Positions 25,272 to 33,614 of a stretch of DNA of 43,926 bases are shown here, in pieces (within the stretch, counting starts at the first letter, position 1; each line of letters starts with the position of its first letter). Where the stretch lies: the NCBI RefSeq assembly GCF_947504135.1, contig NZ_CANNGG010000006.1:1-43926 (forward strand), read 5' to 3'. Under the pieces are notes generated by a model, which did not search any database, had not been told where the DNA came from, and worked only from the letters and a program-made list of their open reading frames with translations. The DNA comes from an uncultured Tenacibaculum sp. GTDB lineage: Bacteria; Bacteroidota; Bacteroidia; Flavobacteriales; Flavobacteriaceae. Position numbers and translations under genes: made by a program.

Positions 25272-26132
25272 TCAAATATACATATTTCTGATTAAGTCAC
25301 CAGAATTTTCCTTCTTTTCAATAACGTTGAACTCTACCATTTTATTTTGTATGTCCGTAATTAAATTCTCAGAAATAGGTTCTCCATCATTCCATTCGGT
25401 TATAGATAACCATTCTTGAATATCCTCTAATTGTTGTTCATATCTGTTAGAAAGAACTTCATCAATATTATCAAAATCCTTAAAGTCTTTAGTACAAGCG
25501 TTAATAATGTCGTGCACTTTTTTTACTTCTTCAAAATTATTTTCTAATATCTCATCACGAACAGCAATTACAAAACAAGGCCATGGAGTAGGGCAGTTAC
25601 CAACTCTTCTAAAAGTACCGTTATCAACCAATGGTTTGGTGGTAAAGTGTTCCCACATAAAATAATCGGCTTCTCCATTAGTTAAAGCATCTATTCCTCC
25701 TTGTAAATCTCTAACTACTTTAAATTGCAGTTTGCTAACGTCCCAACCATTGTTATGAGCATTTACAATTGCCATAAGTTGAGAACCTGAACCAAAGCGA
25801 CTAATAGCTACGGTTGCGTGTTCTAAATCGTCAATTGTTTTAAATTTAGAGTTCGCAGCTACGTGAATTCCCCAAACAAGTGGACTTTTTACAAAGGTTT
25901 GTGTAATTTTTGAAGGATTTCCATTAATAATATCTTTAATAATTCCTTCAGTGAGCACCAAAGCAATGTCAACTTCACCAGAGCGTAAAGCTTTTGCCAT
26001 AGCTCCCGTGCCTCCAGGATAGTCTTTCCAGCGTAAGTTGATTCCTTCTTTGGTGTATTCTTTATTTTTCAATGTGATGTACCAAGGATAATTAAAATGT
26101 TCTGGAACACCACCTATTTTTAATTTCAGCAT
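25272..26132 (-). CDS. NMT1/THI5-like substrate-binding protein without signal peptide
   Basis: The 286-residue product has the two-lobed binding protein pattern: LKIGGVPEHFNYPWYITLKN, then GEVDIALVLTEG and GEADYFMWEHFTT. It begins directly with the first beta strand, so there is no export signal or lipobox, and it is expected in the cytoplasm. No permease or ATPase of an ABC transporter lies nearby. It directly follows the nucleoside phosphorylase gene and belongs to the same operon. Possible roles are a cytoplasmic ligand sensor or an enzyme of the MqnA/MqnD or THI5-like kind; the sequence does not decide. Confidence 0.85.
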   Translation of the reverse strand: MLKLKIGGVPEHFNYPWYITLKNKEYTKEGINLRWKDYPGGTGAMAKALRSGEVDIALVLTEGIIKDIINGNPSKITQTFVKSPLVWGIHVAANSKFKTIDDLEHATVAISRFGSGSQLMAIVNAHNNGWDVSKLQFKVVRDLQGGIDALTNGEADYFMWEHFTTKPLVDNGTFRRVGNCPTPWPCFVIAVRDEILENNFEEVKKVHDIINACTKDFKDFDNIDEVLSNRYEQQLEDIQEWLSITEWNDGEPISENLITDIQNKMVEFNVIEKKENSGDLIRNMYI

Positions 26133-27002
26133 TTATTCAACTAATTTCTCAAGAGTATATACAATTAAATCGTTTACTACTTTGTACGGATCTTTACTAA
26201 ATGTTCCGTTGGCTCTGTTAGCAATAATAGCATTCATTGATGCAGCATTATGACCTAGTAGTTTAGCCAACCCATAAATGGCAGATGTTTCCATTTCAAG
26301 GTTGGTAATTCGATTGTTGTTATAGTTAAAACTATCAATCTTCTTATTTAAATCGGGGTCTTGTAAAGGTAAGCGTAAAACACGTCCTTGAGGACCATAA
26401 AAACCACCAGCGGTAGCTGTAATTCCTTTATATACCTTGTTAGATATTAATTTGTCTTCTAAAGCTTTTCCATTAGAAACAATTAAAGGGTATGATTTTT
26501 TCGCACTCCAATTGGTATGCTTTATAAAAGCTTCTTCTATATCTGGATGTGAAATTTCATCCACTTGATACGATTGTAACATTCCGTTTAAATCCAACCC
26601 GTGAGAGCTTAATAAAAAGCTGTCAACAGGAATATCAGCATGTAAAGAACCAGAAGTTCCAATTCTTGTAATGTTTAATTGTGTGTGTTTTTCTTTAGCT
26701 TTACGTGTGTTTAAGTCGATGTTAACTAAGGCGTCTAACTCGTTTAAAACAATATCAATATTATCAGGACCTATTCCTGTAGAAATTACAGAAATTCTTT
26801 TTCCTTTATAGGTACCAGTAGTGGTTTTAAATTCTCTTTTTTGGGTGCTAAACTCTATAGTATCAAAGTGTTTGGTAACTTTATCGACGCGATATTGGTC
26901 TCCAACAAAAATGATATCGGTAGTAATATGTTCAGGTCTTAAATTCAAATGGTAAATACTACCATCTGGATTTAAGATGAGCTCAGAATGTTTTATACTC
27001 AT
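26133..27002 (-). CDS. Nucleoside phosphorylase (uridine phosphorylase-like)
   Basis: The 289-residue product belongs to the PNP/UDP family. IIFVGDQYRVDKVTKHF is the phosphate-binding start, VISTGIGPDNIDI the second loop, and ITRIGTSGSL the third. NLEMETSAIYGLAKLLGH carries the nucleoside-binding EMET motif. It should cleave nucleosides with phosphate to base plus ribose 1-phosphate; uridine is the most likely substrate. The gene is sandwiched between the DUF1835 gene and the binding protein gene with no spacing on either side. Confidence 0.93.
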   Translation of the reverse strand: MSIKHSELILNPDGSIYHLNLRPEHITTDIIFVGDQYRVDKVTKHFDTIEFSTQKREFKTTTGTYKGKRISVISTGIGPDNIDIVLNELDALVNIDLNTRKAKEKHTQLNITRIGTSGSLHADIPVDSFLLSSHGLDLNGMLQSYQVDEISHPDIEEAFIKHTNWSAKKSYPLIVSNGKALEDKLISNKVYKGITATAGGFYGPQGRVLRLPLQDPDLNKKIDSFNYNNNRITNLEMETSAIYGLAKLLGHNAASMNAIIANRANGTFSKDPYKVVNDLIVYTLEKLVE

Positions 27003-27947
27003 TTACGATGTAATTTTTAACAGCTTATCAGTAGAGTTTACATAGAGATAGCTGTATTTTTTTGCGCCACCAAGATACGAAAAATCAGAACGAATTTTAG
27101 CATAATAGTTTGTTTGGTTTTGCAATACTTTCTTACCTGTTTTACTAAGTTTTACAGGATTAAAAGAGGTAAATAGCTTTTTAAGGCTTTCAAGTTTGTT
27201 AACGTATTGAATATCACCAAACCCATAGTTTTCTTGATGAGTTAAAAGATTTCTAAGAAGTTCATCTTGGTTTGCAAATGTATGCTCGTTAGCAACCTTT
27301 AAAATATTATTTTCTATATGATTTAATCCATTTTCAATTGAAGGAAAACGAAGTAAATGTGCTTTTATAGCGCTTTCTAGATATACAAAAGGTGATTCTG
27401 GATTAAATTTATGTGCATTTTCAAGAGGTAACGGACTATCTGAGCAATATAATTGCCATATATAGTCAGCATATTCTATATCATCTTGAGAAAGCTCTAC
27501 TTTATTTTTAAAGTGCTCTTTTAATTGATCGTCAGATAATTCTCCTAAACCATATAGTTTTTTTGAATTGTCAACTTTTCCACTAGTAACTAAAGATATT
27601 TTGTGATTTTTACGATATCTTTTTAACCAGCTTATTACCGCTAGCATATTTATTTGGCAAAACAAATCGTATTCAAACCATAAAACAATCTCATCTTGTT
27701 GTTTTTGATTACAAAGGTTGCGGTATTCTTTAAGGGTATAATCTATAAACTTCTTCTTAGTAACTTTATAGGTAGTTTTTAAAAAGTCAAAACGTGTTTT
27801 CCAGAAGTCTTCACTACCTACGTCTACTGATGTTTTTCCTTCACATAACATTTCACGCCACGTAATAATATCGCCTTCAATTTTTAATTTGTGAAGTCTT
27901 TGGGTTGTAACGTCTCCATTGGTTATGTGTAATAAAGAATGTTTCAT
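27003..27947 (-). CDS. DUF1835 domain-containing protein
   Basis: The 314-residue product begins HITNGDVTTQRLHKLKIEGDIITWREMLCEGKT, the DUF1835 signature, and has the VLWFEYDLFCQINMLAVISWL segment of the same family. The C-terminal half is helical (about 200-300). DUF1835 proteins have no established role. It is first in the operon with the nucleoside phosphorylase and binding protein genes. The 147-base gap upstream is AT-rich with no clear promoter box that I can name. Confidence 0.9.
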   Translation of the reverse strand: MKHSLLHITNGDVTTQRLHKLKIEGDIITWREMLCEGKTSVDVGSEDFWKTRFDFLKTTYKVTKKKFIDYTLKEYRNLCNQKQQDEIVLWFEYDLFCQINMLAVISWLKRYRKNHKISLVTSGKVDNSKKLYGLGELSDDQLKEHFKNKVELSQDDIEYADYIWQLYCSDSPLPLENAHKFNPESPFVYLESAIKAHLLRFPSIENGLNHIENNILKVANEHTFANQDELLRNLLTHQENYGFGDIQYVNKLESLKKLFTSFNPVKLSKTGKKVLQNQTNYYAKIRSDFSYLGGAKKYSYLYVNSTDKLLKITS

Positions 27948-28058
27948 GATTTCTAGGGAATTTGTTGATTTCTTTATTTATATAAAATAAACGATTTATT
28001 TTATACGTTATTGTTTATTGGTTGGTATTTAGTGCTTTACAAAAGTTATAAATATAAA

Positions 28059-28092
28059 AAAAATGTCGAAGAATTAATTCTTCGACATTTTT
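28059..28092 (-). terminator. Intrinsic terminator after the SUI1 gene
   Basis: A near-perfect palindrome over 15 bases each side (AAATGTCGAAGAATT and its complement), with T tract on the minus strand, 3 bases after the SUI1 stop. Confidence 0.9.
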
Positions 28093-28094
28093 AC

Positions 28095-28418
28095 TTATCC
28101 ACCAACGCGTTTTACGTTGAATCCTTTATCTTTTAAAAGTTGCATTATAGTATCTCTATAATCACCTTGAATGATAATTGTATCATCTTTAAAACTACCA
28201 CCAACACTGAGCTTAGTTTTAATTTCTTTAGCAAGCTTTTTAAAGTCTTGGGTTGCTCCATTATAACCATCTATAATAGTAACTGGTTTCCCTTTTCGTT
28301 TTTCGTACTTGCAAAGAATAGGTTCTTCTTGAAGCCAGATATCAGGTTTTTTTTCTTCAGGTTTTTCTTCAAACTGATGATCTGGGAATAGATTTTTTAA
28401 TTGATCTTGTAAATCCAT
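28095..28418 (-). CDS. SUI1/YciH-type translation factor
   Basis: The 107-residue product has a charged N-terminus and a C-terminal eIF1/SUI1 domain: YEKRKGKPVTIIDGY, LKTKLSVGGSFKDD-like (KTKLSVGGSFKDDTIIIQGD) and the final KGFNVKRVGG. Bacterial homologues such as YciH affect initiation fidelity, though the role is uncertain. It starts 5 bases after the dioxygenase stop and is followed by a strong hairpin terminator. Confidence 0.93.
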   Translation of the reverse strand: MDLQDQLKNLFPDHQFEEKPEEKKPDIWLQEEPILCKYEKRKGKPVTIIDGYNGATQDFKKLAKEIKTKLSVGGSFKDDTIIIQGDYRDTIMQLLKDKGFNVKRVGG

Positions 28419-28423
28419 TAGAT

Positions 28424-29371
28424 TTATTTTTTCAATCCTAATTCGCGTAAACGTTCATCTAAAAACTCACCAGCAGTAATATCTTCAAACTGTTTTGGAT
28501 TGTTTTCATCAATACAGTTTTCTAAAACATCTAATTTCATATCAGAAACAGGATGCATGAAAAATGGAATTGAATAACGTGATGTTCCCCATAATTCTTT
28601 AGGAGGGTTAGTTACACGGTGAATTGTTGATTTTAACTTGTTGTTACTATGGCGTGATAACATATCACCTACATTAATCATTAACTCGTCATCTTCTGCT
28701 ATAGCATCAATCCATTCACCTTTATGGTTTTGAACTTGTAATCCTTTTCCTTGAGCTCCCATTAATAAAGTGATTAAGTTAATGTCACCATGAGCAGCAG
28801 CTCTTACAGCTCCTTTAGGTTCTGTAGTAATAGGAGGGTAGTGTATTGGACGCAAAATACTATTTCCGTTTTTGATGTAGTTGTCAAAATACGTTTCTTC
28901 TAAACCTAAATGTAAGGCTAATGAACGTAAAACGTATTTAGCTGTTTTTTCTAACATTTGGTAAGCTTCTTTACCTACTTTGTTAAATTCAGGTAATTCT
29001 TCAACTTCAACATTTTCTGGGTATTCTTTTGCGTATTTTGAATCTACATCAACATACTGACCAAAGTGCCAAAACTCTTTTAAATCTCCTTCTTTCTTTC
29101 CTTTAGCACTTTCTTTACCAAAAGAAACATACCCTCTTTGACCTCCAATACCTGGAATTTCATATTTTTCTTTTACATCTGTAGGTAAATCAAAAAACTT
29201 CTTGATTTCAGCATATAAGTTATCTACTAATTCATCGTCTAAAAAGTGTCCTTTTAATGCTACAAATCCAATATTCTCGTAAGCGTCACCAATTTCATTG
29301 ATGAATTTTTGTTTTCTTTCAGCATCGTCCGATAAAAAATCTGCTAAGTTTACGCTTGGAATTTTATTCAT
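28424..29371 (-). CDS. Isopenicillin N synthase-like 2-oxoglutarate/Fe(II) oxygenase
   Basis: The 315-residue product has the N-terminal DIOX_N-type region (FINEIGDAYENIGFVALKGH) and the catalytic double-stranded helix: Fe ligands in RAAAHGDINLITLL (HxD) and KSTIHRVTNPP (distal His), and RYSIPFF for the 2-oxoglutarate carboxylate (RxS). The substrate is unknown. It is normal in length for this family. It precedes the SUI1 gene by 5 bases, so the two share a message. Weak TAACTTTA lies upstream as a possible -7 box. Confidence 0.93.
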   Translation of the reverse strand: MNKIPSVNLADFLSDDAERKQKFINEIGDAYENIGFVALKGHFLDDELVDNLYAEIKKFFDLPTDVKEKYEIPGIGGQRGYVSFGKESAKGKKEGDLKEFWHFGQYVDVDSKYAKEYPENVEVEELPEFNKVGKEAYQMLEKTAKYVLRSLALHLGLEETYFDNYIKNGNSILRPIHYPPITTEPKGAVRAAAHGDINLITLLMGAQGKGLQVQNHKGEWIDAIAEDDELMINVGDMLSRHSNNKLKSTIHRVTNPPKELWGTSRYSIPFFMHPVSDMKLDVLENCIDENNPKQFEDITAGEFLDERLRELGLKK

Positions 29372-29431
29372 TGTTAATAAGTTTTATTATTCAGGAAGTA
29401 AAGTTAGTGAAATCAAGCGTATGCTGATAAT

Positions 29432-30157
29432 TTATTTATTAACAAAAGGAATTAAGTACGATATTGTATAGTTGAATCCGAAACCAGTATTGCTTTCAAA
29501 AACACGGTTGAAACCAGGAGTGTACAAGGTTTTAAAGTTTTTTTGATCGTCTACACTTAACATAATTTTATATGAAAAGCTAAAACCTATAAACAGGTTT
29601 TTAAAAGTTTCTGCCTTTATACCTAGTTGTAATTCAGTCCAATGAGCGGTAAGTCCATTGTCAGATATAGGTGTTGTAACAGGGTTTGATGGAAAATAAG
29701 GAGGTAAGTTTTCAGTACCTGAAGAAACATTAGGTTGGTAGCTATTTAAGGTATGATCAAATATGGCAAAACCGTAACGCATACCAACATAAATTTCGTT
29801 ATTCATATCTAACCAATTCTCGTAGGCGTTGTAATTTGCTCCAAGTCTAATATAACTTCCTTTTGAACTAGAAGAAGAAAAATCTTCATAGGTGGTTTCA
29901 TCTTCAAAACCTAATTCAGTAGCGATGTACCATTTTTTAGATACTCTATAATCACCTACTAATTCGAGACCACTATAACTTTTATCAATAATAGCAAGAC
30001 CAAGTTTACTAATATCTAATCCGATACGTAAGCCATATCCTGTTTTATATGTAACGGTATCTTTTTTTTCTTTGGTTTCTTCTTTAGATGTATTTATTTG
30101 TGAGTATCCGTTCATAAATACAAAAACGAAACATAAACTAATGAAATACTTGTACAT
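29432..30157 (-). CDS. DUF6048-type outer-membrane barrel-like protein
   Basis: The 241-residue product has a signal peptide (FMNGYSQ) and alternating strands ending FGFNYTISYLIPFVNK, a beta-barrel-like profile. In Flavobacteriaceae this position after a DUF6452 gene is occupied by DUF6048 proteins, from which the name is taken; I did not search. The start overlaps the DUF6452 gene by 20 bases, so translation is probably coupled. Confidence 0.75.
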   Translation of the reverse strand: MYKYFISLCFVFVFMNGYSQINTSKEETKEKKDTVTYKTGYGLRIGLDISKLGLAIIDKSYSGLELVGDYRVSKKWYIATELGFEDETTYEDFSSSSSKGSYIRLGANYNAYENWLDMNNEIYVGMRYGFAIFDHTLNSYQPNVSSGTENLPPYFPSNPVTTPISDNGLTAHWTELQLGIKAETFKNLFIGFSFSYKIMLSVDDQKNFKTLYTPGFNRVFESNTGFGFNYTISYLIPFVNK

Positions 30158-30614
30158 GGGCGCTAGCTTGATTATCGATTAATGGAATTTCTGTAGTTGA
30201 TAAACTGTTTATCCAACCTGTATTACTTAAAGTTACATTTTCATAAATAATTCTGAAACCACATGAACGAGACACAAAGTCTTCTTCAGGATTGTACTCA
30301 ATAGTAAGTGTAGCCATTTGGTTATTAGCTATATTGCCATCTACATCATTCATTTTTAGTGTATAGACTGTTTTTTGAGATAGGCTGTTTAAAGGAATAG
30401 CAATACTGTCTACTGTTCTATTGGTAAAAAGACTATCAGTTTTTCCTTCTGCAATGACAGACAAACGTTCTACATTTTTTAAATCATTCGTATTATCCAT
30501 ATCGTAAAAACGAAGCACTAAATTGGGTGTTACAGGATTTTGTGTACAGAAATCATCTTTTTCACAGGCTGTTAAACTAGCTATAAGTATGAATAAAGCA
30601 ATGTATTTTTTCAT
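30138..30614 (-). CDS. DUF6452-type lipoprotein
   Basis: The 158-residue product has a lipobox SLTACEKDDFC (Cys17) and a beta-rich body (LVLRFYDMDNTNDLKNVERL, SCGFRIIYENVTL). It sits directly downstream of rlmD, 6 bases away, as DUF6452 proteins do in flavobacteria; the assignment is by context and pattern. It overlaps the next gene by 20 bases. Confidence 0.78.
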   Translation of the reverse strand: MKKYIALFILIASLTACEKDDFCTQNPVTPNLVLRFYDMDNTNDLKNVERLSVIAEGKTDSLFTNRTVDSIAIPLNSLSQKTVYTLKMNDVDGNIANNQMATLTIEYNPEEDFVSRSCGFRIIYENVTLSNTGWINSLSTTEIPLIDNQASAHVQVFH

Positions 30615-30620
30615 TAATTT

Positions 30621-32072
30621 TTATTTTTCAAATAAAACCACTGTTTCTATGTGTGATGTATGTGGAAATTGATCTACTAAACTAATCTTTTTTAATTGAT
30701 ATCCGTTTTTCATCAACTCTTCGGTATCACGAGCTTGTGTTGCTGGGTTACAAGATACATAAACCATTCTATCTGCATTTAAGTTTATGATTTTCTTAAG
30801 CGTTTTTGGCGCAATTCCTGCACGAGCTGGATCTAAAATAATGGTTCTTATTTTATTTTTATATTGTGGGTGTTCGTTTAAGAACTTTCCTACATCAGCT
30901 GCATAAAATTGTAAACCTTCAATATTGTTACGTTCTGCATTTTTCTTAGCGTCTTCAATAGCAGAGGCTACAATATCTACACCAACAATTTTAGTGTTAT
31001 TCGACTTTGAAGCAATAATTTGTCCAATAGTTCCTGTTCCACAGAATAAATCCATCACTACGGTATTGTCAATTGCATCTTTGTTTTCTAACGCATAATC
31101 AACTACTTTGGTATATAGTTTTTCGGCAGATTTAGGGTTGGTTTGAAAAAAGCTTTTCATGCTAATTTCAAAATTTAAACCTAATAACTCTTCAACAATC
31201 TTATCTTTTCCGTATACTAATTTTACACTTCCTGAGGTAGCTATGGTTCTGTCGCCAGTTTCGTCGTTAATAGTGTGTAATAAACCAGCAACTCTATCGC
31301 CAAATAACTCTACTAAATAGTTAGCAAACTCTTTTAAATCAAATTTAGGTAAATCGTGAGAAGTGGTTACTAAGTTGAATAACAATTCGTTGGTTTTGTA
31401 TGATTTCCTTACCACAAAATACCTAAAGAAACCTTCTTTTTTAGGCCCATGCCAAGGCGCTAAACCAGTTTTTTTACAATATTCTCTAATGTTTTTGATG
31501 TTGTCTTCAACTTGTTTGTCAAATAAACCAGAATCTTTTTCAAGGTTATCACCCATCCACCAAACACCGCGACGTTTAAAACCTAAGGTAAATTCATCTA
31601 CATCGGTTTTGTTTTCACGATCGTAACCAATGGCAGAAAAACCATATTCCATTTTATTTCTATAGTGGAATACATTAGGGGAAGCGATAAATTCATCAAA
31701 TAAATCTTCAATATTTTCAACTTTACCAATACGCTTAAATAAAGATAAAGTACTTTCTTGCTTGTATTTGTGTTGTAAATCTATAGGTAATTGAATGTAA
31801 GGTGCTCCAGGAATATCTTGATAAGGAATAGCTACTTCGTCCTCAGAATGTTTTAAAACATCAATCAATTTACACTCTGCATACTTTTTCTTTGATTTGT
31901 CTACACGTGCTTTTACTAACTGTCCTGGTAAAGTGTTAGGAACAAAAACTACAAAAACACCTTCTTCTGAACGTATTCTTCCAATTCCTTTTCCGCCGAA
32001 GGCATAATCTTCAATTAAAATTTCAATGATTTGTCCTCTTTTTACAAACTTATTTCGCTCTCTTCTTGGCAT
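30621..32072 (-). CDS. rlmD: 23S rRNA (uracil-C5)-methyltransferase, RlmD/RumA family, without Fe-S cysteines
   Basis: The 483-residue product has an N-terminal TRAM domain (QIIEILIEDYAFGGKGIGRI), the SAM motif VMDLFCGTGTIGQIIASK, and the catalytic VYVSCNPATQARD (Cys441) with the C-terminal HIETVVLFEK (Glu base). RlmD methylates U1939 (E. coli numbering) of 23S rRNA. At residues 80-105, where family members have the C-x5-C-x2-C of a 4Fe-4S cluster, this protein reads IPYQDIPGAPYIQLPIDLQ with no Cys. It heads an operon with the DUF6452 and DUF6048 genes. The exact target uridine could differ, as in paralogues. Confidence 0.9.
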   Translation of the reverse strand: MPRRERNKFVKRGQIIEILIEDYAFGGKGIGRIRSEEGVFVVFVPNTLPGQLVKARVDKSKKKYAECKLIDVLKHSEDEVAIPYQDIPGAPYIQLPIDLQHKYKQESTLSLFKRIGKVENIEDLFDEFIASPNVFHYRNKMEYGFSAIGYDRENKTDVDEFTLGFKRRGVWWMGDNLEKDSGLFDKQVEDNIKNIREYCKKTGLAPWHGPKKEGFFRYFVVRKSYKTNELLFNLVTTSHDLPKFDLKEFANYLVELFGDRVAGLLHTINDETGDRTIATSGSVKLVYGKDKIVEELLGLNFEISMKSFFQTNPKSAEKLYTKVVDYALENKDAIDNTVVMDLFCGTGTIGQIIASKSNNTKIVGVDIVASAIEDAKKNAERNNIEGLQFYAADVGKFLNEHPQYKNKIRTIILDPARAGIAPKTLKKIINLNADRMVYVSCNPATQARDTEELMKNGYQLKKISLVDQFPHTSHIETVVLFEK

Positions 32073-32124
32073 TCTATACTATGATTTATGGTGTGCAAAA
32101 TTAGGAAAAGATATGGTTTGAAGA

Positions 32125-32157
32125 TAAAAAAAAGACTACTCATTTAGAGTAGTCTTT
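32125..32157 (-). terminator. Intrinsic terminator after the lipocalin-OmpA operon
   Basis: AAAGACTACTC pairs with GAGTAGTCTTT over 11 bp, loop ATTTA, followed by a T tract on the minus strand. Confidence 0.88.
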
Positions 32158-32179
32158 AATCTTTGTTGTGAAGGCTTTT

Positions 32180-32875
32180 TTATTGACCTGCTTCTTTTTT
32201 AGCTTCTTTTATCATTTGTTCGTTTGCAACGATAGCAAACTCTACACGTCTATTTTTACTTCTTCCTTCAGCAGTATCGTTTGTTGCTATAGGATCTTTA
32301 ACACCTAAACCTTTGGTTTCAAAACGGCTGTTGTTTAATCCTTTTCCTGCTAAATAATTTTTTACAGAATTAGCTCTTTTTTCAGAAAGTGTTTGGTTGT
32401 ACTCAACTCTACCAGTACTGTCTGTATAACCATAAATTACAATATTTGTGTTTTCATAATCTTTAAATACAGGAACTAATTTATCTAAATTAGCTTGTGC
32501 AGTAGAGGTTAAAGTAGCTTTGTTAGTAGCAAAACGAACGGCGTTTTCTCCTAAGGTAAGTTTTATACCTTCCCCAACTCTTTCTACTTCAGCCCCTGGT
32601 AAAGCCTCTTCAATTTCACGAGCTTGCTTATCCATTTGGTTACCAATTACACCACCAGCAACACCACCTACAACACCTCCTAAAATAGCACCTAATTCAG
32701 AGTTATTTCCGTTACCTACATTATTACCTATTACAGCACCTATTACAGCACCAGCAGCTGTACCAATAGCAGCACCTTTTTGAGTGTTGTTAGCGTTTTG
32801 AATAGATTTACATGAAGTAAAAATAGTACCAGTTAAAAATAAAAATGATAAACTATAAATGATTGATTTTTTCAT
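32180..32875 (-). CDS. OmpA family lipoprotein with a glycine-zipper segment
   Basis: The 231-residue product has a lipobox FTSCKSI (Cys22), then a glycine-zipper at about 33-80 (GAAIGTAAGAVIGAVIGNNVG and GGVVGGVAGGVIGNQMD), and an OmpA peptidoglycan-binding domain at about 105-220 (VIYGYTDSTGRVEYNQTLSEKRA, KNRRVEFAIV). It resembles YiaD/YfiB-like envelope anchors. It follows the lipocalin gene by 14 bases. Confidence 0.94.
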   Translation of the reverse strand: MKKSIIYSLSFLFLTGTIFTSCKSIQNANNTQKGAAIGTAAGAVIGAVIGNNVGNGNNSELGAILGGVVGGVAGGVIGNQMDKQAREIEEALPGAEVERVGEGIKLTLGENAVRFATNKATLTSTAQANLDKLVPVFKDYENTNIVIYGYTDSTGRVEYNQTLSEKRANSVKNYLAGKGLNNSRFETKGLGVKDPIATNDTAEGRSKNRRVEFAIVANEQMIKEAKKEAGQ

Positions 32876-32889
32876 AATGCTTTTATTAA

Positions 32890-33366
32890 TTATTGTCTTT
32901 GAAATGAGTATGTAATGTCTTTTACTTGTCCTGCAACGTTAACTTTGTCAATTAAGTCAAAGCTAGTTTCAGTAACGTTACGTAGTCTTAAAATGTATCC
33001 AGCGTTAACGTCTTTAGCTTTGTGGTTATTAATAATTTTTAAGACAAAGTTTCTATCTTTATTAACATACCATGTAATAGGAGAGCTAAAGTCTTTACAA
33101 TTTGTACTTGGATTGTTTAAGTTCATTTCTCCTTTATTATTGTTAGAAACAAAACTCCAGTTACTACCAATAAAACAGCTAGAGTCTTCTAAATTAAATG
33201 AATTTACTTTTAGGTAGTTTGAACCAGGAAAGTTTACAGTAGTAATAGTCCAGTTACCTTTTAGCATTCGTTCAGTTTTGTTGTCAAGTTTATTGTTAGT
33301 TACAGATGTTGATTTACATCCAATTACAACTACTGAAAGCAGTAATAAAAAAAAGATTCTTTTCAT
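32890..33366 (-). CDS. Lipocalin-like lipoprotein
   Basis: The 158-residue product has a lipobox VVIGCKST (Cys17) and a lipocalin-like beta pattern: MLKGNWTITTVNFPG at the start of the barrel, GSNWSFVSNNNKGEMNL, and YILRLRNVTETSFDLIDKV near the end. Two other Cys (in SSCFIG and STNCKDF) may form a disulfide. It is first in an operon with the OmpA lipoprotein. TATCTTTA upstream at about 33394-33401 on the minus strand is a possible -7 box. Confidence 0.85.
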   Translation of the reverse strand: MKRIFFLLLLSVVVIGCKSTSVTNNKLDNKTERMLKGNWTITTVNFPGSNYLKVNSFNLEDSSCFIGSNWSFVSNNNKGEMNLNNPSTNCKDFSSPITWYVNKDRNFVLKIINNHKAKDVNAGYILRLRNVTETSFDLIDKVNVAGQVKDITYSFQRQ

Positions 33367-33498
33367 AAAACGATATTTAGTTAATTCCCTTAAAGATAAA
33401 AAAAACTATTTAACCTTGTTTTTATTGTTTATTACAAAAAAGTTAAGCAGTTTTATTTTTTAGACTCACTAAAGCTAAATAAAGTCACTTAAATTTGA

Positions 33499-33506
33499 TA
33501 TTTTTG
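33499..33506 (+). promoter_or_regulatory. -7 element upstream of the ornithine aminotransferase gene
   Basis: TATTTTTG matches TAnnTTTG. It would give a leader of roughly 105 bases, long for this window, containing two small hairpins (33513-33529 and 33539-33560). No -33 TTG is at the usual spacing. Confidence 0.45.
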
Positions 33507-33614
33507 TAGTTAGGGATGATTTCTTTCCCACGCTGAATTTTCGAAACTTCTTTTTCGAAAGGATAAAGGTAGATAAGGAATGGTTATTTTATAAATTTTA
33601 AAAAATTAAGAAAA

